From Dugong dugon (taxonomy: Eukaryota > Chordata > Mammalia > Sirenia > Dugongidae), in assembly GCA_030035585.1 (NCBI GenBank), contig CM057461.1:169023624-169087623 (forward strand): 64,000 nt of DNA. Direction: 5' to 3'. A model generated the notes under the pieces. The model was given only the letters and a program-made list of their open reading frames with translations, was not told the origin of the DNA and did no database searches. A program made the translations under genes and the position numbers. Position 1 is the first letter of the stretch, and every line of letters starts with the position of its first letter. Shown piece by piece: positions 1 through 10,492 of this stretch.

Positions 1-172
1 AGTTGATCTGACTCATGGCAACATCATGGGTGCAGAGTAGAACTGCTCCGTATGGTTTTCAAGGCAGATCACTAGGCTTCTTTTCTGAGGCACCTCTGGG
101 TGGATTCGAACAGCCAACCTTTTGGCTAGTAGTCGAGTATTTAACCGTTTGTGCCAGCCAGGGACTCCCTTA
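1..172 (-). mobile_element. AfroSINE (tRNA-derived SINE), cut by window edge
   Basis: Reverse-strand copy of the afrotherian tRNA-derived SINE. Read on the minus strand it starts with a GGAGTCCCTGG-type head, has the B-box-like GTTCGAATCCACC near 105-117, and runs toward the GTTGCCATGAGTCAGATCAACT tail at positions 1-22, where the window begins. It belongs to the variant with a CTCAGAAGAAAAGCC middle. Non-autonomous, and probably mobilised by RTE LINEs. Confidence 0.85.
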
Positions 173-350
173 CATGCATTAACTCATTTACTTTTCACAA
201 AATACTATGTGGCAGATACTATTATTGTTATCTCCATTTTGCAGATGAGTGAAACTGAGGTCTGAAAAGTTGAATTAACTTACCCTATGTCACAGAGCTA
301 GGATGGGTTGGAGCTGTGATTCAAATTGGCATCCTGCTTCTGGAGCTTGT
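173..350 (-). repeat. MIR SINE remnant
   Basis: Minus-strand MIR. The forward strand reads the typical complement: TTTTGCAGATGAGTGAAACTGAGG near 237-260, followed by a CACAGAGCTAGGATGGG block. Ancient and diverged, with no visible TSD. Confidence 0.75.
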
Positions 351-519
351 CATCTGACCTCCGCTAACTTCACGAGGTGAGAGGAGAATAAAGATCAACA
401 ATCTAAGGCTGATTCCTATGAGGTGGAGGTCAAACATACTGCTACCCTCCAACCTTTTCACCAATTCTGACACCAGCCATCCCTCACACAGCACTCTCTA
501 TTTCTCTGCTGGGTTCAAT
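351..519. other. Unassigned spacer
   Basis: No gene or repeat recognised between the MIR and the LTR-like segment. Confidence 0.4.
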
Positions 520-1270
520 TTTATGTTGCTATGGCCACACAAAATTCACATACAATATTCATGATTATGGGGTTTATTAGGGAAGTAACACGTTACAATT
601 CAGGATCAGGAACAACTCAGGATACAGTTCTTCGATCAGGACAGCTTTTCAGCTGTGCCCAAAGGCAGGCCACTCACTCGGCCCCAGGGCCCATTGAGCT
701 GGCCTCTGCCCTGCTTGGGCAAGTGTTACAAAGCTCTTTAATTCCACTGATAAATGCCCAGAGGCACCCTACTCTGCCAGGAAGTCTCCTTCCTGAAGGC
801 AGTCAACTCTCTTGCTCTGTGGGCCGTAAGAGCCCTGCTCCATGGGCTGGGAAGCCCACCGTGCCATCTCACTCTCGTCTCCTCATTCTGCTACCATTGT
901 TTCTCTGCTGCTGCTTCTTGCCATCTTGCACTGTCTCCAGTGTTACAGCTCTCTCTCTCTGGCTCCTGGGTCTAGGAGGTTCTCAGCACAGGGACACTAG
1001 GTCCAACAGACACCCTCCACTCCTGGCTCTTCTTGGTAGTAGTGAGGACCCCTTTCCACCTCTGCGGTGGCTCATTTTAAGCCTAGTGAGATGGCAAAAC
1101 TTACCAATCCCCTCATTAGTGTTCTGTACACCTTATTTGCATAGTGCCATGCCCAAGGGTGCCATGCACTTTATTTACATTATTAGCACACTGTCCAATC
1201 CCCTTGGTGGGCCATAAGCACCTTATTTGCATAGTCCCACCCAATCATTTGGTGAGAGTTACAAGACCAC
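520..1270 (-). mobile_element. Solo LTR-like element (ERV remnant), reverse orientation
   Basis: Read on the minus strand the segment has an LTR layout. A distal part carries two ATGCAAAT octamers (near 1134-1141 and 1226-1233). A purine-rich GC-rich body follows. A polyadenylation signal in the context CCCTAATAAACC lies near 570-581, and a short U5-like tail ends around 520-530. A 228-codon forward reading frame crosses it, but it runs antisense through the LTR and resembles no protein. Family and exact ends are not assigned. Confidence 0.5.
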
Positions 1271-1295
1271 AGTATAAAAGCAATCCATGGCACTG

Positions 1296-1440
1296 CAATA
1301 ATCTTTACCAATAAACCCATGAGATAGCTACTATTTCCATGTTTTACAGATAAGGACACTGAAGCAAAGCCACTGGCCCAAAGTCAGTGAAGCTGAAATT
1401 CAAACCCAGATCTCACCAGCTAAGCTGAGATTATTCCAGA
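1296..1440 (-). repeat. MIR SINE remnant
   Basis: The forward strand shows the complement of MIR: TTTTACAGATAAGGACACTGA near 1342-1362, then a CCCAAAGTCAGTGA block and ATTCAAACCCAGATCT. Diverged. Confidence 0.7.
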
Positions 1441-2215
1441 CAGCATGCTATCTTTCTTGAAGAGAAGAGTAGCATCTTTTCACCTGTGCATTTTCCACAG
1501 CACCTTGCATAGCATCTTGCACACAGTAGGTAATTAATAATGATTTGTGAATGTAGGAAGGAGAAAAGGAATGAACAAACTGATTCTGCTTTGGCCGTGT
1601 TGGGGTTTATGGACTGCACTCTGCTAAAGCACAAGTTGATTGCAGAGGGATTTTTAAAAATTCATGTTTATTGTAGGAAAATAATGAAAATATAAAAAAG
1701 AATAAAAACACCTTAATTCTGTCACCCACAGATAATCACTGTTAGCACTTTGTTTCACCCGTAGATAATCACTTTTAACACCTTGTTGTATCTCATTCCA
1801 GTCTTTATGTATGGGAATAGGGGGAATTTTTGACCCTATGTGGCCCCAGAAAAACCTTCCTTGAAGGCTGGTTGGGAGCCTATCTAATAGTCGACACTTG
1901 TACTCTCCATTATGATATAAAACCCTAGTTTTTTGACTGAAAGGCAAATATATATTTACTTGTTAGCTATTTCTCACAAGCAGAAATTGTCTTAAATCTC
2001 GGCAGGAAGAATTTAAATTAGATTATTTGGCTGAAGTTTTGGGATATCACTGCTCTTAGTCTTTAGAGAGATGGTGGAATCTCTTTTCCAATTTTATAAA
2101 TAACATGGGCATAGCTAGGATAGAAACAGTTTAGAAGGAGCCCACCTGGCTGCAAGAAGTGTGGAAAGCTTTAGATAGAAAACGTAACGAAGTTAAGAAA
2201 ACTAGAGAGCCTACA
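1441..2215. other. 3' flank of CMKLR2 with old repeat debris
   Basis: No gene seen. 1480-1560 resembles the GCACACAGTAGGTAATTAATA tail of an L2/MIR-type element. 1650-1830 is an A/T-rich old LINE-like tail with a short internal duplication of ACCCxxAGATAATCACT at 1725 and 1758. The rest is unassigned. Confidence 0.4.
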
Positions 2216-3420
2216 CTTAGCATTGTAACTTTTAAAAAAATTTTATTTTTATAGTGCTTTAAGTGAAAGTATACAATTCAAATTAGTCTCTCATACAAAA
2301 ATATACATACACTATTACTTGACCGCAGTTGCTCTCCACACACTGTGACAGCACACTCCTCCTTTCCATCCTGCATTTCCTGTGTCCATTCAACCAGCGC
2401 CTGTCCCTTTCTGCCTTCTCAACTCGCCTCTGGACAGGAGCTGCCCATTTAATCTCATGTATCCACTTGAGCGAAGAAGCACACTCTTTACGAGTATCAT
2501 TTTATGTCTTATAGTCCAGTCTAATCTTTGTCTGAAGAGTTGGCTTTGGGAATGGTTTTGGTTTTGGGCTACAGAGTCCAGGGGCCATGTCTTCCAGGAT
2601 CCTTCCAGTCTCTGTCAGACCATTAAGTCTGTTTTTTTTTTAACTAGCATTTGAGGTCTGCACCCCATTTTTCTCCTGCTCCTTCAGGGACTCTCTGTTG
2701 TGTTCTCTGTCAGGGAAGTCATTGGTGGTAGCTGGGCATCATCTAGTTCTTCGGGTCTCAGGCTGATGGAGTCTCTGGTTTATGTGGCCCATTCTGTCTC
2801 TTGGGCTAATATTTTCTTTGTGTCTTTGGTGTTCTTCATTCTCCTTTGCTCCAGGTGGGTTGGGAGCAATAGATGCATCTTAGCTGGCCGCTCATTAGCT
2901 TTTAAGACCCCAGATGCCACTCACCAAAGTGGGATGCAGAACCTTTTCCTAATAAACTTGTTATGCCAGTTGACCTAGATGTCCCCTAAAAACATGGTTC
3001 CCTGGACCACTGCCCCTGCTACTCTGTCCCTTGAAGTGTTTTGTTGTATTCAGGAAACTTCTTGCTTTTGGTTTAGTGCAGTTGTGCTGACTTCCCCTGT
3101 ATTATGTGTTGTCCTTCTTTTCACCTAAGATAATTCTTGTCTACTATCTAGTTAGTGAATACCTCTCTGCCACCCTCCCCACCCTCATAACCTCAAAGAA
3201 TGTTTTATTCTGTGTTTAAACCTTTTCTTGAGTTCTTATAATAGTGATGTCATACAATATTTGTCCTTTTACGACTGACTAATTTCACTCAGCATAATGC
3301 CTTACAGATTCATCCATGTTATGAGATGTTTCTCGGATTCATCCTTGTTCTTTATCGTTGCATAGTATTCCACTGTGTGAATATACCATAATTTGTTTAT
3401 CCTTTTGTCTGTTGATCGCA

Positions 3421-3535
3421 CTGTGATGGTTAAGATTGTGTGTCAACTTGGCTGGGCCATGATTCTCATTGTTTATATGTGATCACTCCCATGATTGAAT
3501 ATGCTGTGAATAGCCAATCAGATGAAAAGGAGTTT
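3421..3535 (+). mobile_element. 5' stump of an MLT1-like LTR inside the L1
   Basis: The segment begins TGTGATGGTTAAGATTGTGT and matches the 5' end of the LTR at 18195, including GGCTGGGCCATGATTCTCA and the AGCCAATCAG block. It ends abruptly at about 3535, where L1 ORF2 sequence resumes. The stump marks the breakpoint of the L1 deletion. Confidence 0.7.
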
Positions 3536-4597
3536 CCTATTCTCTATTTCATTTAATTCTGCTCTAATTTTTATTGTTTCCTTTTTTCTGGCACCCGAGG
3601 GCTTCTTTTGCTGCACTGTTTCTACTTGTTTGAGTTGAAGGGTTAATGTTTTGATTGTGGCCCTTTCTTCTTTTTGGATGTGTGCATTTATTGCTATAAA
3701 TTGACCTCTGAGCACTGCTTTTGTTGTGTCCCAAAGGTTCTGGTAGGATGTGTTTTCATTCTCATTTGATTTTGTGAACTTCTTTATGCCATTCTTAATT
3801 TCTTCTATAACCCAGTAGTTTTTGAGCAAGATGTTGTTCAGTTTCCATGTGTTTGATTTTTTTTCCTTGCTTTTTCTGCCATGATTTCTACTTTTGTGTC
3901 TTTATGGTCAGAAAAGATACTTTGTAATATTTCAATGTTTTGGAGTCTGTTAAGGCTTGCCTTATGGCCTAATATGTGGCCTATTCTGGAGAATGTTCCA
4001 TGTGCATTGGAAAAGAAAGTATACTTGGCTGCTGTTGGGTGGAATGTTCAGTCCATGTCCAGGAGATCAAGTTGATTGATTATGGCAGTTAGATCTTCCA
4101 TGTCTTTATTGAGCTTCTTTCTGGATGTTCTTTCCTTCACCAAAAGTGGTATGTTGAAATCTCCTACTATTATTTTGGAGCTGTCTATATCTCTTTTCAA
4201 TGCTGTTGGAGTTTGTCTTATGTATTTTGGAGCCCTGTCATTGGGTGTGTAAATATTTATTATGGTTTTGTCCTCCTGGTGTATTGAAACTTTAATCATT
4301 ATATAGTGTCCTTCCTTATTCTTTGTGGTAGATTTTACTTTAAAGTTTATTTTGTCAGAGATTAATATTGCCACTTCTGCTCTTTTTTGATTGTTGTTTG
4401 CTTGATATATTTTTTCCATCTTTTGAGTTTTAGTTTGTTTGTGTCTTTAAGTCTAAGATGTGTCTCTTGTAGTCAGCATATAGATGGGGAGTGTTTTTTT
4501 AATCCATTCTGCCACTCTCTGTCTCTTTATTGGTGTATTTAATCCATCCATTTACATTCAGCATAATTATCGATAGATATGCATTTAGTGCTGTCAT
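3519..4597 (-). pseudogene. L1 ORF2 endonuclease remnant
   Basis: The N-terminal part of L1 ORF2 starts at the methionine of MTALNAYLSIIMLNVNG (4597). It continues in another frame as the AP-endonuclease piece at 4419-4048, with AEVAILISDK and SSKIIVGDFNIPL (the GDFN block), then a linker piece at 3829-3518. It stops at the deletion junction before the reverse transcriptase domain. Confidence 0.85.
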
Positions 4598-5044
4598 TTT
4601 GATGTCTCTTTTTTTGTGTTGTTCAGTTTCTTTGTTCCACTTAACTGTCTGTGCTGAGTCATTTTTCTGTATGTATTTTCTTTTCATCTTTTTCATTGTT
4701 GTTGATTTTGTATTTGCTGAGTCTTTATGTTTTCTTGTTTTTTATTTTGATGTATAGGACTGTTATTTTCCTTTGTGGTTACCTTAGTATTTACAGCTGT
4801 TTTTCTAAGTTTAAACCAATCTTTTATTTCTTTATATCACCTTGACTTTCTCTCCATATGAAAAATCTATGACTACATTTTTTTGTCCCTCTTTTTTGTT
4901 TTAATGTTGTCTTTTTTTTACATATTGCCATCTCTGTTTTTCTATTTACAGTGTTTTAGCTTTGATTTATTTTTGTGACTTCCCTATCTGGGTTTATATC
5001 TGGTTGCTGTGTCCTGTGCTCTAGTCTTGGGTTGTTATCTGATG

Positions 5045-6074
5045 TTATTGATTTTCTAACCAGAGGACTCCCTTTAGTATATCTTGTAATTTCGGTTTGG
5101 TTTTTGCAAATTCCCTAAACTTCTGTTTATCTGGAAGTGTCCTAATTTCATCATCATATTTAAGATAGTTTTGCTGGATATATAATTCTTGGCTGGTAAT
5201 TTTTTTCCTTCTAGGCTTTATATATGTCATCCCATTGCCTTCTTACCTGCATTTTTCCTGCTGAGTAGTCTGAGCTTATTCTTATTGAGTCTCCTTTGTA
5301 GATGACTTTTCGTTTATCCCTAGCTGCTTTTAAAATTCTCTCTTTATCTTTGGTTTTGGCAAGTTTGATTATAATATGTCTTGGTGACTTTCTTTTGGTA
5401 TCTAATTTATGTGGGGTTTGATGAGCATCTTGTATAGATATCTTGTCATCTTTCACGATATCAGGGAAGTTTTCTGCCAACAAATCTTCAACAATTCTCT
5501 CTGTATTTTCTGTTATTCCACCCTCCCCAACCCCATTCTGGTATTTCATTCATTGGTAGGTTATTCCTCTTGATAGAGTTCCACGTAATTCTTAGGGTTT
5601 CTTCATTTTTAAAAAAATTCTTTCATCTGATTTTTCCTCAGATAAGTTGGTGTCAAGTGCTTTATCTTCATTCCCACTTATTCTGACTTTCATTGCCTCA
5701 ATTCTTCTCCTATGACTTTCTATTGAGTTATCTAATTCTGAAATTTTATTGTTAATCTTCTGAATTTCTCTTTGCTATCTCTTTATGAATTCTTGCAGCC
5801 TGTTAAATTTGTCATTATGCTCTTCTATAATCTTCTTAAGTTCCTCTGTTGCTTTGTCTGGGTGTTCTTTGGCTTGTTCTGCATTTTCCATGATCTCCTT
5901 CCTGATCTCTTGAAGAGTTCTGTATATTAATCTTTTGTATTCTACCTCCAGTAATTGCAAGAAGTTTTCTTTCTCTGGAAAATTTCTTGATTCTTTGTAT
6001 TGGGAGCTTGCTGAAGCCATCATGGTCTGCCTCTTAATGTGACTTGATATTGACCATTGTCTCCAAGCCATCAA
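5045..6074 (-). pseudogene. L1 ORF1 remnant
   Basis: Broken L1 ORF1 (RNA-binding chaperone of the L1 particle). Three open pieces remain: an N-terminal coiled-coil-like stretch at 6074-5775 rich in E/K (LQEIRKEIMENAEQAKEHP), a C-terminal-domain piece at 5549-5211 (motif RHIIIKLAKTKDKERILKAA, typical of the L1 ORF1 RNA-recognition/CTD), and a tail at 5230-5045 ending in KPKLQDILKGVLW. Stops and frameshifts separate the pieces, so no functional protein is made. Confidence 0.85.
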
Positions 6075-7432
6075 TAAGTTATATTTATTTTATGTTTGCT
6101 TACTGTGTCCTAGCTTCTTGTTTTGTTTTGTTTTAATATGCCCAAATAGGCTGCTCATGTGAGCTAGTTTGATTATTGGTGCCTTTGAAGCTCTAACGTC
6201 CTATCACCAGGTGGTTAGATTTGTTACTAGGTATGTGAGCTCAGGAGTCCTTTTACTTTTCTTTTATGGATTCAACTCAGGTGTCCAGGTAGTTGGTCGC
6301 CAAGCATGTGGTGCAGGCGCTCACCTATAGTCCTAGATGGGCAGAGGTGATTGGTGTAGGCACAGGTATCTGGCTGCAGTAAGGGGTCATGCATTGAGCA
6401 AGGCAGGGGGCTAAGGCTGCCCAAGTGTCTGTAAGAATAGCACATGTCCCTGTTCCCTAGAGTGTGTAGGTGGGTAGTTTTTGCAGCCAGACTATGGGCA
6501 CTCAGTGCTGTTGGCTGTAATGACTAGGAGGCACCACTTATTCTTGGACCCCCATCGTGGGTGGCTAGGTGGTATTGATGGAGCCACCAGTCCTCAGGCC
6601 CCTGATGTGGGTAGGTGAGGACCCTGCTTAATGGGCACAGCAGTGTCAAATGTCACGAATCTGCCTCTCCACTATATAGCTGATACAGCTGAAGTTAGGC
6701 TTCAGGTATATACCCTGTTGTACTGTGGTAATGAGGGTCTACACTGTTGAAATGGGCCCACAGAAGTTTATGCAGGGGTGAAAGGCATTCAAAGTCTATG
6801 GACCCCTTATACTTCTGCTTAAGCAAAGGAGCTGTGCCTTCCCTGAGTTCCCAGTTTAGGGGAGCTGGCAGATTATTTTTTCCTGTATGTTAATTTGCTC
6901 CCTCTCCAAGGCCGGAAGAATGGCTTAGGGCACGTGACAGGTCCTACTTCCGGACCAGGGGACTCAGCAGTTGCTGAAGCTGGCATGGACCTGGTGCAGA
7001 GCAGGGAGGTGGCAGGTAAATGGGAGACTGGTTTTTTTGATCCACATGGTAGGTTAGACACATGTACTTATCTTTTGCCAGTTGAGCTCCGCTTTTCACT
7101 AGTTCTGTAGCTTGAGCTGACTCTTTGCCACTTGGTCTCTCCCAATGTGGAAAATGCATCCCGTGCATCACACTTGCCTCACCTCATGCACCAGCGGTGG
7201 GGTACTGGTTCCGGCTGGGTCGGGTCTGGCAACTCCTCGCTGCTTCTGAAACATCTCTCCGTCCCCCTCTGCTCAGTCCAATTCCTCAACTTTGCCTTTG
7301 ATGTTCAGGGCTCCTAGATTGTCATATATAACAGATTCACTTGTTTTTTCAGGTCTTTGTTGTAAGAGGGACCACAGGAAGTGTCTGACTACTCTACCAC
7401 CTCAACCCTGCCTCCTCTTAGCACTGTAACTT

Positions 7433-8019
7433 AATTCACTTCATGAAAAACAATTTGCTTTTTGAATTGTCCTTAGAGTCTGAGGTATTTTAAAACTTGG
7501 AAGATAATATAAACCCAGGAATTTGAAGTCAGAAATTGGTATCTATTAACCTAAAATCTAATGTATAATAAGGGTTCTTCTGTTAGGACTCCTGAGACAT
7601 TACGCAAAGAGTTTTTTGGCACTTCAATTACTTTAGAAATCTCTGGGAGTGAAGTTGGTTCTGAATCAGATACTGCTCTCATATCTGATTTCTTAACATT
7701 GTTTGAAAGTATCCTAACACTTCACACTAATTAGCAACAACAAAAAGTCCCTATTGATTACATCCGTTTGGTCTTCAACTGCTTCAGGTTGGAACTACTG
7801 AGATGAAATATAATGGGGAAGATAACTTTTAAAGAATTAATACAGGAGATTAGTTCATATTTTTTTCTTCTGGGGCTATAATGAACATAGGCAAGCAAGC
7901 GGTTTCTTTCACTAGCATAAGTGCTTTGTGTTTAGAATGGTTTAGAATGTGTTTAGAATGGTAATATATGAATGATAGAACATGAGCTCTCCAAGGGCAC
8001 TCACAATTACTCAGGCAAC
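7433..8019. other. Unique 3' flank of CMKLR2
   Basis: AT-rich, no gene recognised. A short imperfect tandem of GTTTAGAATG units lies at 7931-7962. Confidence 0.4.
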
Positions 8020-8930
8020 TGTATTAGTTTCCTGGGGCTGCAGTAACAAAATATCACAAACTAAATGGCTTTTAAGAACATAATTTTTTTTGCTTCACAA
8101 TTCTGAAGGCTAGGAGTCTGAAATCAGGTTGTTGGCCTTCTGAGGTCTCTGAGAGAGATTCTGTTCCATGCCACTCTCCTGGCTTCTGGTGATGGCCAGC
8201 AATCTTTGGCGTTCCTTGGCTTGTAGACTCATCTTCACATGGTTGTTGTCTCTCTGTACCTTCTTTTTTTATAAGGACACCAGTCATCTAGGATTAAGAC
8301 CCACCCTACTGCAGCATGATCTCATGTTAACCTAACTGATTAACATCTTCTGTCGTAGTCATCTAGTGCTGCCATAACAGAAATACCACAAGTGGATGGT
8401 TTTAATGAAGAGAAGTTTATTTCCTCACAGTCAAAGTAGGCTAAAAGTCCTAATTCAGGGCGTCAGCTCCAGGGGAAGGCTTTTTCTCTCTGTCATCCTT
8501 CTTCTCTCCGGTGTTCCCCTAGAGTAGGAGCTTCTCTGCGCAGGGACCTTGGTCCAAACGACACACTCTGCTCCTGGCACTGCTTTCTTGATGGTATGAG
8601 GTCCCCAATTCTCTCTTGCTTCCCTTTCCTTTTGTCTTTTGAGGGATAAAAGGTGGTACAGGCCACACCCCAGGGAAACTCCCTTTACATTGGATCAGGG
8701 ATGTGACCTGGGTAAGTGTGGTGTTACAATCCCACCCTAATCCTCTTTAACATAAAATTACAATCACAAGATGGAGGCCAACCACACAATTCTGGGAATC
8801 ATGGCCCAGCCAAACTGATACACACACTTTTGGGGGGACATAATCCAAACCATGACATCTTCAAAGACTCTATTTCCAGAAAGGGTCACATTCACATATC
8901 TTTTTTGGAGGACACAATTCAATCCATAAT
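8020..8930 (-). mobile_element. MLT1-like LTR, split by a younger LTR
   Basis: The minus-strand mammal-wide MaLR LTR is recognised by TGTATTAGTTTCCTGGGGCT at 8020 and AACAAAATATCACAAACTAA at 8045. It resumes after the nested insertion with CAAAGACTCTATTTCCAGAA near 8862 and ends around 8930. The nested LTR occupies 8351-8857. Confidence 0.8.
8351..8857 (-). mobile_element. Solo LTR, lineage-specific MaLR-like family, subfamily A
   Basis: 507-bp solo LTR with TG..CA ends and a perfect 5-bp duplication TCTTC (8346-8350 and 8858-8862), inserted in the old MLT1. In sense orientation the family starts TGTCATGGATTGAATTGTGTC and ends GCAGCACTAGATGACTAAGACA. This copy has the subfamily A block (complement of CCTTTACATTGGATCAGGGA). 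Confidence 0.9.
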
Positions 8931-9449
8931 GGCCACCAGTCCTTATCCTATAGCAGAGGAAAAGCAACATCACTTGCCATAGCTACTTAGGGGCGGAGTC
9001 AAGACCATAATCAATGTCTCCTGGCCCCATGTCTAGAGTATCCCAAAGCATGATATGTGTGCTATCAGTGGAAGAGGAGATATTTTCAGTGGCGCTGTAA
9101 GTATCTTATGCATCCCTCGCAATATCTATCTACTATGGTTCTGTATACCTCTTAGATACTCATATATTTGCTACTGGGATAAAGGCATAGAAATTAAAAT
9201 ACCATTACAGTCTAAAATGCAACAGGTCACTGACTTAACGGTTTACTTTATTGGTCTTATGTTGAAGTATATATAATATGGTTATAGGAATAGAGGGCAG
9301 AATGAGGTTGGTATGTCATAAAACACTTCTTTTCTAAAATCATTCTGAGAGTGGGTTGGCCTATCTAATACTTGGATGTCGGTGTTTTATGTTTATAGCA
9401 ATCTTATAGACACTTGGCGTGCACTCAGAATTTTCCAAAAACATTTATA
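8931..9449. other. Unique 3' flank of CMKLR2
   Basis: No gene or repeat recognised. AT-rich in its second half. Confidence 0.4.
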
Positions 9450-9995
9450 TTTATAATCATATTGTGGGGGATTAAAGATAGTCAGATTTTTGACACTTTT
9501 CCCATCAAGAGGTAGAGTTAATTTCCCCTCCTCTTGAATCTGAGTTGGCCTGTGACTGTTTTGACCAGTAGAGCTTAATGAAAGTGATGCCATGCTAACA
9601 TCAGGCCGAGCCTTTAGGAGGACTAGAAATTTCCACATTGGCCTCCTGTTGCTCTGAGCTGCCAAATAGGAAATCTGACTACTCTGAGGTGCAACGATGA
9701 AAAAAGTGTTGTGGAGAGCAAAAGAATAGAGCAGAGGGAAGAGAAGGGGTGGAGAGGAAAAGGGAAAGGAGTGGAAGACAAGGAAGGAGAGCTGCTCAGC
9801 CAGCCACCAGCTCTTCCAATCCTCAGCCATGTGAATTATCTCAGTTCAGTTGAGGCTCCAGACAGAAGCAGAGAGACGAACCTCCCCTCTGTACCTTATT
9901 TGAATTCCTGACCCTCAGAACTGTAAGATACAATAATAAATTTTTATTTTAAGCCACCAGGTTGTGGGGCAGTTTATTATACATAGATAACTGGA
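9450..9995 (+). mobile_element. Old LTR remnant with AATAAA region
   Basis: Diverged mammal-wide LTR. Near the 3' end it has a typical block, CAGAACTGTAAGATACAATAATAAA near 9918-9942, then TTTTAAGCCACCAGGTTGTGG and GATAACTGG. The middle is purine-rich (9720-9790). Family uncertain (MLT/MST-like). Confidence 0.5.
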
Positions 9996-10492
9996 AAAGA
10001 TGTTTTAAAATAATATAACCAATTGTAACTTTAGTTCATAAATGTATGTACATAGATTACATAAAATAAGAAATGAAATACACATGTGACATTTTAAGAA
10101 TATGTCTAATAGGTTACTTGTGCAAAATTAAAATAATCTTAAACAAACATATTGTAACATTTTTGAAATTAGTTAATCAGAGCTTTAATATTAAATGTTA
10201 TGGCTTTTAAAAAGTTATTAAGATTAAAAAATTAATAACTGATCCTGTTTCAACAGTGGTGATTAATCCACTATGGTAATAATTAGCAATATGACACAGG
10301 TAATTTAAGCTGCAGAAAAAACAAGTATGAAGAGCCTTCCTAAGTTTTATGTCTACACAAAAATGTGATGCCAATACACTGAACAACAACAACAAAAGGG
10401 CACCTTGGAATCTTGGAACAAAATCTAATCTGAAAGCATCTGTAATGGGACCCACACAAAAGCCTTGTCCTGATTTGTCATAAAATAATAAC
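9996..10492 (-). other. CMKLR2: Presumed CMKLR2 3' UTR / 3' flank
   Basis: AT-rich sequence immediately 3' of the CMKLR2 stop codon. It probably contains the 3' untranslated region. The nearest minus-strand AATAAA I see is the complement of TTTATT at 9971-9976, at the border of the old LTR. Whether it is used is unknown. No other gene is seen. Confidence 0.4.

Larger units (their letters stand above)
2232..7416 (-). mobile_element. L1 LINE with both ends, internally deleted
   Basis: A single retrotransposon insertion. The flanks carry a 16-bp target-site duplication with one mismatch: CTTAGCATTGTAACTT at 2216-2231 and CTTAGCACTGTAACTT at 7417-7432. On the minus strand the order is 5' UTR (about 7416-6080), ORF1 (6074-5045), ORF2 start (4597) to about 3519, a 115-bp LTR stump (3421-3535), the ORF2 C-terminal end (about 3418-3260) and the 3' UTR (3250-2232). 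Roughly 2.6 kb of ORF2, including the reverse-transcriptase core, is missing. Many stops and frameshifts show it is dead. The 5' UTR aligns with that of the L1 at 62.8 kb. Confidence 0.9.

Noticed and set aside
531-1217. 228-codon forward reading frame
   Set aside because: It runs antisense through an LTR-like element, has low-complexity S/L-rich composition and no recognisable domain, so it is treated as chance.
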